NCBI GenBank assembly: GCA_041571575.1
Contig: JBFFTZ010000092.1
Coordinates: forward strand, 1-8,568
Direction: 5' to 3'
DNA from: CAKZML01 sp041571575
Lineage (GTDB): Bacteria; Pseudomonadota; Gammaproteobacteria; Steroidobacterales; BM003
DNA length: 8,568 nt
Shown: positions 1 to 6,030 of the stretch, one piece after another
Numbering within the stretch: position 1 is the stretch's first letter
Layout: each line of letters opens with the position of its first letter
Translations under genes and position numbers: made by a program
The notes under the pieces: generated by a model
What the model was told of the DNA's origin: nothing
The model's database searches: none
Seen by the model: only the letters and a program-made list of their open reading frames with translations

Positions 1-1024
1 CGTCCGGGGCTTCACCTTTTACCTCGTCAAGCCACAGGCCATGGTGTTGCTTTGCCCAGGCCTCGTCGACTTCACCGGTGATCATGCCTTCCAGGGTTCC
101 CTCGTTGCCGATGGTGCCAAGGTAGATATGGCCGATGCTGCCGGCGATTAACGCCAGGCTGCTGATGCCGTGAATGATATTTGCCAGTTGCATGGTTTCC
201 CGGGTCCAGTCCAGGTTGGGGAACAGCAGGAAGATTCCTGAGCCAACCATGGCCACGCTTCCCCAGAAGAGAATCCAGAACCACATTTTTTCGCCACCAT
301 TCACGAAGCCCGCAGGCCTGTGAACGCCATCGAAATATCCGCCGCCGCTGAGTATCCACTTGATGTCGCTGGAGTTGGGGATGTTCTGTGTTATCCACTT
401 CACCAACATGATGGTTACGCCGGCGGTGAAAAACAGTGACAGGTAATTGTGCACCGGCACGGCGAAGGCCGCGAAGGCCGCAAAGCCTTCTTTACCCATT
501 AGGGGTATCAAAACCTCTCGCCCGTACAGTGTCGCCATTCCGGTTATCGCCAGGATGATAAACAGGATTGCGACATACCAGTGCAATATCCTGTCGACCA
601 TTGACCAGCGGGTAACCGTCCTGCCTGTTCGTGTCTCCAGCTTCGCTTTCCCAACGACTGCCTGGAAAATGACTATCAACAGAACCACCACTCCCAGGGC
701 AATTGCCCCGTAGGTGCTTAATGGTCCTTGTCGAATCTGCCTCCAGTTCTGCCCGCCGTTCTGGATCAGCACGTCAGTTTCCTGGCCCTTCACCTGGGTG
801 ACGCCAGATTCACTGCCACGTATGGCACGCCAGAACTCAGATCTGGGATTGCTGCTGGAATCCTGTTGTGCTGCGGCCTCGACGCTATTAACTCCAGTGA
901 CCAGGTAACCGGTCATCGGTAGCGTCATGGTGCCGAGCAGTAGTAGGGCAAGGCTCCAGAACAGGATGCGCCTGCTGCGCCTCGGATCCCGCCCCTTCAA
1001 GGTGGTGTTTGCTCGTTCGGCCAT
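1..1024 (-). CDS. fdhC: Formate dehydrogenase cytochrome b (gamma) subunit FdhC, 3' end cut by window
   Basis: Membrane subunit that takes electrons from FdhB through two b hemes and passes them to quinone. Hand translation from ATG at 1024 gives 341 residues with no stop before the window edge, so the C-terminus is missing. An upstream in-frame TAG and an AGGAGG about 10 nt before the ATG support this start. Visible layout: hydrophobic segment at about 20-42, a polar loop of about 60 residues, a second segment at about 105-125, then the FdnI-like core. Four histidines, H148 (ILHWY), H192 (VPVHNY), H285 (IIHG) and H299 (IGHIYLG), have spacing close to that of the four heme ligands of E. coli FdnI. 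The N-terminal segment plus loop is extra relative to FdnI (about 217 residues). It is the last visible gene of the structural operon, 88 bp after the lipoprotein gene. Confidence 0.95.
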   Translation of the reverse strand, partial: MAERANTTLKGRDPRRSRRILFWSLALLLLGTMTLPMTGYLVTGVNSVEAAAQQDSSSNPRSEFWRAIRGSESGVTQVKGQETDVLIQNGGQNWRQIRQGPLSTYGAIALGVVVLLIVIFQAVVGKAKLETRTGRTVTRWSMVDRILHWYVAILFIILAITGMATLYGREVLIPLMGKEGFAAFAAFAVPVHNYLSLFFTAGVTIMLVKWITQNIPNSSDIKWILSGGGYFDGVHRPAGFVNGGEKMWFWILFWGSVAMVGSGIFLLFPNLDWTRETMQLANIIHGISSLALIAGSIGHIYLGTIGNEGTLEGMITGEVDEAWAKQHHGLWLDEVKGEAPD

Positions 1025-1028
1025 CGCC

Positions 1029-1082
1029 TCAAGTCCTCCTGTGCTCTACAGTCTTTTCTTCCTGGTGTTTCAGCAAGTGCAT
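1029..1082 (-). CDS. Possible 17-codon mini-ORF coupled to fdhC
   Basis: In the gap between the lipoprotein gene and fdhC an ATG at 1082 opens a short frame reading MHLLKHQEEKTVEHRRT. Its TGA lies only 4 nt before the fdhC ATG, and its last codons contain the AGGAGG ribosome site of fdhC. A GAGG lies about 9 nt before its own ATG. Such an arrangement could couple fdhC translation to a leader peptide, or the frame could be chance. The peptide is basic and has no motif I recognise. No function is proposed. Confidence 0.3.
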   Translation of the reverse strand: MHLLKHQEEKTVEHRRT

Positions 1083-1112
1083 CTGCAGAGCCTCTTTTGT
1101 CGTTGTTCCGTC

Positions 1113-1307
1113 CTAGCGGTCTGACTGCCCTTTCTGGAAACGCTCGGCCAATTTAGCCTGCTGTTCCGGATCGGCCTGCTTTGCCAGCAATGGATCTGTG
1201 GTGCCCCGATAGACCCCCGGGTCATGCAGGGTAATATCGGCATCCTCGTAACACCCCCCCATGGCGAAAGAGGCCATGATTAGCAGGGCAACGGTTACTT
1301 TTCGCAT
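1113..1307 (-). CDS. Small predicted lipoprotein between fdhB and fdhC
   Basis: Encodes 64 residues. The N-terminus has a basic start (MRK), a hydrophobic core and a lipobox-like AMGGC, with the acylated cysteine expected at residue 19. The residue after it is Tyr, not Asp, so under the usual Lol rule it would go to the outer membrane. The mature part, about 45 residues, is polar and includes DPGVYRG and DPLLAKQ. I do not recognise a named family. ATG at 1307 is preferred over the adjacent GTG at 1310 because AAGGAG sits 7 nt before the ATG but only 4 nt before the GTG. It lies inside the structural operon, after a strong hairpin and before fdhC. This suggests a role tied to the membrane-bound complex, for example placement or stability, but that is inference. 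Confidence 0.8.
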   Translation of the reverse strand: MRKVTVALLIMASFAMGGCYEDADITLHDPGVYRGTTDPLLAKQADPEQQAKLAERFQKGQSDR

Positions 1308-1339
1308 CACGATTCTCCTTAGTGCTGCGCGGTGGTTTA

Positions 1340-1362
1340 CCGGGTCGGCCTGGCCGACCCGG
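1340..1362 (-). repeat. Perfect 11-bp inverted repeat (strong hairpin) after fdhB
   Basis: Two perfect complementary 11-bp arms (CCGGGTCGGCC and its complement) flank a single base, starting 11 nt after the fdhB stop. In RNA this would form a very GC-rich stem with a tight loop. No run of U follows on the minus strand (the next bases are TAAACC), so it is not a typical intrinsic terminator. A processing or mRNA-stability element that sets the expression ratio between fdhAB and the downstream genes is more likely. A protein-binding site is also possible. Confidence 0.7.
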
Positions 1363-1373
1363 AATGCCGCGGC

Positions 1374-1964
1374 CTAGCTGTCAGCCTTGTAAGCGACTCC
1401 CCAGCCCCATGTTTGGGGACGGGAGCTCCGTTTCAGGACGCGTTCGCGATAGATGTCAGCCACCATGTCGCCGTCACCTCCCAGGAGTGCCTTGGTCGAG
1501 CACATCTCTGCACATAGGGGCAGCTTGCCCTCGGAGATGCGATTCCGGCCGTATTTCTCGAACTCGGCCTGGGACCCATCTTCCTCGGGACCGCCCGCGC
1601 AGAAGGTGCACTTGTCCATTTTCCCCCTGACCCCGAAGGCCTCTTTCTGGGGATACTGGGGCGCGCCGAAGGGACATGCGTAGAAGCAGTAGCCGCAGCC
1701 AATGCACAGGTCCTTGTCGTGTAGAACGATGCCATCGTCGGTTGTGTAGAAGCAGTCGACGGGACACACAGCGGCGCAAGGTGCATCGCTACAATGCATG
1801 CAGGCTACCGAGATGGATCTCTCTCCCGGTACCCCGTCATCCAGCGTGACCACGCGACGGCGATTCACGCCCCACGGAACCTCGTGCTCGTTTTTACATG
1901 CGGTTACGCAGCCATTGCATTCAATGCAGCGCTCGGCATCACAAAGAAATTTCATTCTTGCCAT
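1374..1964 (-). CDS. fdhB: Formate dehydrogenase FDH3 beta subunit, four [4Fe-4S] ferredoxin
   Basis: Electron-transfer subunit linking FdhA to the cytochrome b subunit. The 196 residues carry sixteen cysteines in four cluster motifs: C13/C16/C19/C23, C55/C58/C63/C67 followed by Pro, C87/C90/C93/C97 followed by Pro, and C119/C122/C151/C155. This is the FdnH/DmsB-type layout in which the ligand sets pair between motifs. It has no signal peptide, as expected for a subunit co-exported with its Tat-bearing partner. It also lacks the C-terminal membrane helix found in E. coli FdnH, which fits the shorter FDH3 beta form. GAGGAGG at 1974-1980 overlaps the fdhA stop codon and sits 9 nt before the ATG, so translation is probably coupled to fdhA. 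The intergenic gap is 14 nt. Confidence 0.95.
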   Translation of the reverse strand: MARMKFLCDAERCIECNGCVTACKNEHEVPWGVNRRRVVTLDDGVPGERSISVACMHCSDAPCAAVCPVDCFYTTDDGIVLHDKDLCIGCGYCFYACPFGAPQYPQKEAFGVRGKMDKCTFCAGGPEEDGSQAEFEKYGRNRISEGKLPLCAEMCSTKALLGGDGDMVADIYRERVLKRSSRPQTWGWGVAYKADS

Positions 1965-1978
1965 GATCTATATCCTCC

Positions 1979-4891
1979 TCAGGCCGCGCTGATCTTGCAA
2001 AGGGTGCACTTGGTTTCCTGCATCTGGGTAACCGAGTCATAACCGTAGGTGAAGGCCGTGTTGGCCGCCTCGCCACGGACGTAAGGCGCTGCGCCTTCCG
2101 GATACTTGTCGAGCAGGTCCTTGCCGTCATACCAGCCGCCAAAGTGGAATGGCATAAACACCACGCCTCGGCCGACTCTCTCGGTGATCTGGGCCCGGAC
2201 TTTCACCCGTGCGCCTTCTGCACCTTCGAGCCAGATCCAGTCGCCGTCACGGATGCCGATGTCATTGGCATCTCCGGGATGAATCTCGGCGAACATCTCT
2301 TGTTGCAGCTCAGCCAACCAGGGGTTGGATCGGGTTTCATCGCCGCCACCCTCGTATTCAACCAGTCTTCCGCTTGTCAGGATCAAGGGATACTCAGATG
2401 TCTTGTCCTGGGCCTGGATCGATGCATAGCGAGTGGGTAGACGGTAGTGACTCTTGCGATCCTCGTAGGTGGGGTACTTATCCACCAGGTCACGCCGTGA
2501 CGTGTACAGGGGTTCGCGATGAATCGGCACTGGATCCGGGAAGGTCCAGACGATGGCCCGTGCCTTGGCGTTGCCAAACGGTGCACAACCGTGCGCGATG
2601 GCTACGCGCTGGATACCGCCAGAAAGGTCGGTCTTCCAGTTCTTTCCTTCCGCGGCAGCCTTCTCGTCGGCGGTCAGGTCGTCCCACCAGCCCAGCTGCT
2701 TGAGCATGTCCGCACTGAATTCCGGATAACCGTCCTGGATCTCTGCCCCAACGCTGTAGGAGTCCTCGGCCAGCAGGTTCTTGCCCTGGTACTCGACACC
2801 AAAACGAGCGCGGAAATTCAGTCCGCCATCCGCTACAGATTTGCTGGTGTCGTAGAGTATCGGGGTGCCCGGATGTTTCATTTCCGGCGTGCCCCAACAT
2901 GGCCACGGCAGACCGTAGTACTCGCCGTCGCAGGGACCACCCTCCGCCTTCAAGGTCGTGGTGTTGAAGGTGTGCTTGTTGGCCAATTGCAGCTTCAGCC
3001 TTTCCGGGCTCTGACCGGTGTAGCCGATCGTCCACATGCCACGATTGATTTCTCTCAGGATGTCCTCGATCAGGGGTTCATCATTGCTGCCGACCTGTAT
3101 GTTCTTGAACAGCTCGTCAGCAAAGCCCAGCTTCTTGGCCATCTTGTACATGATGGTGTGATCGGGCAGCGACTCAAACAATGGCTCGATCAGTTTCTCG
3201 CGCCACTGGAGTGAGCGGTTGGATGCGGTAACCGATCCGTAAGTCTCAAACTGGGTTGCCGCGGGTAGCAGGTACATGCCTTCCTGACGATCAGGCAGCA
3301 CAGCCGTGTGGGTCGGGTAGGGATCGACGACCACTACCATTTCCAGGGTTTCCAGGGCCTTCTTCATTTCCGGGCCGCGGGTCTGGCTGTTTGGAGCATG
3401 TCCCCAGAAGAACATCGCTTTCAGATTATCCCGCTGGTCAATATTGCGGCTGTCTTCCAGCACGCCGTCAATCCATCGCGATACCGGTATGCCGGCCGAG
3501 TTCATGGGGTTGGCGAATGGAATGCCTGCCGTGCCTTCTTCGTCGACACCCTTGGTGTCGATGTAGCCGCTGTCGAAACGACCCTTCAGCCAGTCGAAGT
3601 CCACACCCCAGACTCGCGCCCAATGGGCCCAGGAGCCGTCTGCCAGGCCGTAGTAGCCGGGCAGCGTGTGAGAGAGGATTCCAAGGTCAGTCGCGCCCTG
3701 CACGTTGTCGTGGCCGCGGAAGATGTTGGCGCCGCCGCCGGAAACGCCCACGTTGCCCAGTGCCAGTTGCAGCACGCAGTAGGCGCGGGTGTTGTTGTTA
3801 CCGATGGTGTGCTGGGTGCCGCCCATACACCAGACGATGGTTCCAGGCCTATTTTCGGCCATGGTCTGGGCCGCCAGTTTCACCTGGTCGCCAGGTACGC
3901 CGGTGACTCTTTCCACCTCGTCCGGAGTCCACTTGGCGACTTCCTTGCGGATCTCGTCAATTCCGAATACGCGCTGGCGGATGTATTCCTTGTCTTCCCA
4001 GCCGTTCTGGAAAATGTGATACAGCATTCCCCAGATCAGCGGCACATCGGATCCGGGACGAATCCGCATGAATTGGTCGGCATGGGCCGCGGTGCGGGTG
4101 AAACGCGGGTCAACCACGATCATCTTCGCGCCGTTTTCCTTGCCTTTCAGAATGTGCTGCATGGCAACCGGATGGGCTTCTGCGGCATTACTGCCGATGA
4201 AGAACATCGCCTTGCTGTTATGCATGTCGTTGTAGGAATTGGTCATGGCGCCGTAGCCCCATGTGTTCGCTACGCCTGCCACGGTGGTGGAGTGACAAAT
4301 TCGCGCCTGGTGGTCCACGTTGTTCGTGCCCCACAGCCCGGCAAATTTGCGGAACAGGTAAGCCTGCTCGTTATTGAATTTGGCGGAGCCCAGCCAGTAC
4401 ACCGAATCAGGACCCGAGCGCTTGCGAATATCAAGCACCTTGTCGCCAATCTCGTTGATGGCCTCGTCCCAGGACACCTGCTTCCATTTGCCGCCAGTCA
4501 GCTTCATGGGGTGTTTCAGCCGGCGCTCACCGTGTCCATGTTCGCGAACGGATGCGCCCTTGGCGCAATGACCGCCCAGGTTGAACGGGGAATCAAAATC
4601 CGGTTCCTGTCCGGTCCACACGCCGTTTTGCAATTCTGCAACAACGCCGCAGCCGACAGAACAGTGGGTACAAACCGATGTACGAATTTCGGTTTCGCCT
4701 CCGGCCGCACCGGCTGCCGCTTCAGCACGCCGCATCATGACCGGTTGCAATGCTCCGGCTACTGCGCCGCCGCCAACAGCCAGGCTGGTGCGACGTAAAA
4801 AGGTGCGCCTGTCGATAGCGCTACCCAGGATTCCTTTCAGAGGAACTGTGGTTCCGTCAGGGCTAAGGTCTCGTTTTTTAGTCAGCTTCAT
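1979..4891 (-). CDS. fdhA: Formate dehydrogenase catalytic (alpha) subunit, molybdopterin, Cys type
   Basis: Oxidises formate to CO2 in the periplasm using a bis-molybdopterin guanine dinucleotide cofactor (Mo or W cannot be told from sequence). Of 970 residues, 1 to about 60 form a Tat signal (DRRTFLRR, R28-R29). A [4Fe-4S] motif follows with C74, C77, C81 and C109 (CX2CX3CX27C) and the conserved Lys111 after the last cysteine. C199-H200, within HQARICHSTT, is where selenocysteine enzymes carry Sec; here the codon is TGT at 4295-4297. R392 in NIFRGHDNVQG matches the family's active-site arginine. The molydopterin-dinucleotide-binding domain starts near 832. The protein ends with an extra CX2C (C962, C965). 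Length is typical of periplasmic FdhA. GAGGAG lies 8 nt before the ATG. Confidence 0.97.
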   Translation of the reverse strand: MKLTKKRDLSPDGTTVPLKGILGSAIDRRTFLRRTSLAVGGGAVAGALQPVMMRRAEAAAGAAGGETEIRTSVCTHCSVGCGVVAELQNGVWTGQEPDFDSPFNLGGHCAKGASVREHGHGERRLKHPMKLTGGKWKQVSWDEAINEIGDKVLDIRKRSGPDSVYWLGSAKFNNEQAYLFRKFAGLWGTNNVDHQARICHSTTVAGVANTWGYGAMTNSYNDMHNSKAMFFIGSNAAEAHPVAMQHILKGKENGAKMIVVDPRFTRTAAHADQFMRIRPGSDVPLIWGMLYHIFQNGWEDKEYIRQRVFGIDEIRKEVAKWTPDEVERVTGVPGDQVKLAAQTMAENRPGTIVWCMGGTQHTIGNNNTRAYCVLQLALGNVGVSGGGANIFRGHDNVQGATDLGILSHTLPGYYGLADGSWAHWARVWGVDFDWLKGRFDSGYIDTKGVDEEGTAGIPFANPMNSAGIPVSRWIDGVLEDSRNIDQRDNLKAMFFWGHAPNSQTRGPEMKKALETLEMVVVVDPYPTHTAVLPDRQEGMYLLPAATQFETYGSVTASNRSLQWREKLIEPLFESLPDHTIMYKMAKKLGFADELFKNIQVGSNDEPLIEDILREINRGMWTIGYTGQSPERLKLQLANKHTFNTTTLKAEGGPCDGEYYGLPWPCWGTPEMKHPGTPILYDTSKSVADGGLNFRARFGVEYQGKNLLAEDSYSVGAEIQDGYPEFSADMLKQLGWWDDLTADEKAAAEGKNWKTDLSGGIQRVAIAHGCAPFGNAKARAIVWTFPDPVPIHREPLYTSRRDLVDKYPTYEDRKSHYRLPTRYASIQAQDKTSEYPLILTSGRLVEYEGGGDETRSNPWLAELQQEMFAEIHPGDANDIGIRDGDWIWLEGAEGARVKVRAQITERVGRGVVFMPFHFGGWYDGKDLLDKYPEGAAPYVRGEAANTAFTYGYDSVTQMQETKCTLCKISAA

Positions 4892-4945
4892 CGCTGAGAC
4901 TCCTCACTGTAGTTCTTTAACGCATCAGCACATCGGTCACTTCAA

Positions 4946-5152
4946 TCAGAAGCGAGCTTTTTCGTAATAACGATTGATGTGCGGCGTGAGGTGGTAGCCC
5001 TTGGCATTGGGCTTTTCACTGGTTGCAACAGGTGTTGGTTCCGCATTTGCCGTGCCGGCGGCAGACACTACGGCTGCCGCACCACCGGCTACCGCAAGTT
5101 CCTTGAGGAATGCTCGCCTGCTTTTCTTATCCACTTGCGATTCCCGGGTCAT
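4946..5152 (-). CDS. fdhX: Small Tat-signal protein of formate dehydrogenase operons (FdhX type)
   Basis: Encodes 68 residues with a clear twin-arginine signal, SRRAFLK at 11-17, then a hydrophobic Ala/Gly-rich segment and a probable cleavage site after ANA (residue 37). The mature part would be only about 31 residues and ends GYHLTPHINRYYEKARF, a conserved tail of the family annotated as formate dehydrogenase region Tat target. Its biochemical role is not settled; a structural or maturation role in the exported complex is inferred from its constant place directly before fdhA. GAGGAG lies 6 nt before the ATG. The gaps are 47 nt to the chaperone gene and 54 nt to fdhA. The symbol follows common usage and may differ between databases. 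Confidence 0.88.
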   Translation of the reverse strand: MTRESQVDKKSRRAFLKELAVAGGAAAVVSAAGTANAEPTPVATSEKPNAKGYHLTPHINRYYEKARF

Positions 5153-5199
5153 TACACTCTCCTCAATAAGACTGCTTGGTCGTCATCGGTCTCGATATT

Positions 5200-5865
5200 T
5201 CAGTTTTGCCGTTCCCCAGCGTTAGCCGGCTCTGTCGGCTCCCAAAAGCGGAGGTATTCCTTCTCCACTTCCATAAATTGTTCACCCAGCTGCCCCACGG
5301 CGCGGTAAAAACGCGCGGAGGATGCTTCTTGCATGTCGCGGAAAAAGCGCGGCATCCAGGTTGCGATGTGACGCTGGAAAAACTGGCCCTGGGCTGCCAG
5401 GTCAGCGGTGGTGATCATGGACATTACTTCGCACAGGGCCGCTGCGTGATCTTCAGGCTCGGTGACGCCTTCCTGGCGCTCGAATCCCAATTCCCGCAAA
5501 TCACCCCGAAGCTTCGACAGGGGTTGCTCCATCAGAAATCCTGTCATGTACCAGGAGCCGAAGGGCATGAGTTCGCCCCGGCCCATGCCGGTAAACAGAT
5601 CGTGATACTCGTCGTCGAGTTCTGCTGTGTCGGATCGGTCGGCTGCCTGGCGCAGCATTTGCCATGCGGCACCCAGCAAGTCTCCTGAATCGCTTTCTTG
5701 TGCATCAATTCGGGAGAGCAGGCTCAGGCTGTCTTCAACCGGCGGCGCGGCCAGCAAATGGGCAAGCAGACTGTAGGTGTTGGCGCGCAGGACATCTTCG
5801 GGGGCCTCTGTGGGGCCACCCGATTGCCGGACTTCGGCTTCTCTGGTCTGGGGCACTTCGGACAA
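5200..5865 (-). CDS. TorD-family chaperone for formate dehydrogenase, TTG start
   Basis: Cytoplasmic chaperone expected to bind the FdhA Tat signal and/or help cofactor loading before export. Starting at TTG 5865 it has 221 residues, normal for the TorD/DmsD family. Family hallmarks are seen: DDEYHDLFTGMGRGELMPFG at about 84-103, SWYMTGFL after it, and TEPEDHAAALCEVM at about 135-148. The TTG is chosen because AAGGTG lies a few bases upstream, residues before it show no TorD similarity, and the longer frame from ATG 6003 would read through the predicted promoter. A GTG three codons further in is a weaker alternative. It is the first gene behind the sigma-54 promoter, so chaperone and enzyme would be co-induced. 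Confidence 0.92.
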   Translation of the reverse strand: MSEVPQTREAEVRQSGGPTEAPEDVLRANTYSLLAHLLAAPPVEDSLSLLSRIDAQESDSGDLLGAAWQMLRQAADRSDTAELDDEYHDLFTGMGRGELMPFGSWYMTGFLMEQPLSKLRGDLRELGFERQEGVTEPEDHAAALCEVMSMITTADLAAQGQFFQRHIATWMPRFFRDMQEASSARFYRAVGQLGEQFMEVEKEYLRFWEPTEPANAGERQN

Positions 5866-5869
5866 TCGA

Positions 5870-5877
5870 CACCTTCT
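5870..5877 (-). promoter_or_regulatory. Ribosome-binding site that decides the TTG start of the chaperone
   Basis: The minus strand reads AGAAGGTG, then 4 nt, then TTG. The AAGG core is 6 nt from the start codon. No ATG with a comparable site lies nearby in frame, so this sequence supports TTG at 5865. Confidence 0.6.
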
Positions 5878-5900
5878 TGGTCTATTCAGACCTAAATAAA

Positions 5901-5916
5901 AGCAAGTTGTGGGCCA
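5901..5916 (-). promoter_or_regulatory. Predicted sigma-54 (-24/-12) promoter for the structural fdh operon
   Basis: The minus strand reads TGGCCCACAACTTGCT. This matches the RpoN consensus TGGCACGN4TTGCW at the invariant GG and GC, at TTGCT and at most of the -24 element, with exactly the required spacing. The predicted start site, about 12 nt past the GC, is near 5890. That leaves a leader of about 25 nt containing the ribosome site for the chaperone TTG. RpoN promoters need an activator ATPase, which is not in this window. Confidence 0.72.
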
Positions 5917-5956
5917 AGTATTTTTGGAAATATCGGAGTAAAAGAAACCTATAACT

Positions 5957-5966
5957 TCAAATAATT
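5957..5966 (+). promoter_or_regulatory. Weak IHF-like core between enhancer dyad and promoter
   Basis: The plus strand reads TCAA, four A/T bases, then TT, which matches only the core of the IHF consensus WATCAAN4TTR; the flanking positions do not match. Its position in AT-rich DNA between a probable enhancer site and a sigma-54 promoter is where IHF usually bends DNA. The call rests mainly on that position. Confidence 0.22.
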
Positions 5967-5979
5967 CACATATCGGCGA

Positions 5980-5991
5980 GTCGCTTGCGAC
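5980..5991. promoter_or_regulatory. Dyad, possible enhancer-binding-protein site
   Basis: GTCGCAAGCGAC (minus strand) is a perfect 5-bp inverted repeat around two bases. It sits about 90-100 bp upstream of the predicted sigma-54 start site, the usual distance for an upstream activator sequence. The TGTCG half-site recalls sites bound by FhlA-type activators, but I cannot assign the regulator. The two-base loop and lack of a T-run argue against a terminator for the preceding gene. Confidence 0.42.
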
Positions 5992-6030
5992 AATTTGGCG
6001 CAACCTGAGTCATTTGTTGGCAATAGACGA

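Noticed and set aside
72..398. Minus-strand frame of 108 codons
   Set aside because: It overlaps fdhC in another frame; fdhC continues through the whole region with heme ligands and membrane segments. The Arg/His-rich product looks like a shadow.
1308..1310. GTG start one codon before the lipoprotein ATG
   Set aside because: It is only 4 nt from AAGGAG, whereas the ATG is 7 nt away; the difference is one residue.
3308..4798. Long open frame (about 496 codons) on the plus strand
   Set aside because: It lies fully antisense to fdhA, whose motifs and length are unambiguous. The antisense product is His/Val-rich with no recognisable domain, as expected from codon bias of the opposite strand.
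5200..5688. Plus-strand frames opposite the chaperone gene
   Set aside because: They are antisense to a gene with clear TorD motifs and have no recognisable domain.
5866..6003. N-terminal extension of the TorD-like chaperone from ATG at 6003
   Set aside because: The added 46 residues have no family similarity, the DNA is AT-rich unlike the gene, and it overlaps the sigma-54 promoter. The TTG at 5865 has a proper ribosome site.
5980..6030. Intrinsic terminator after the polyferredoxin gene
   Set aside because: The dyad has only 5-bp arms with a two-base centre and no T-run follows. No convincing terminator was found there, so some read-through from the accessory block into the structural operon is possible.
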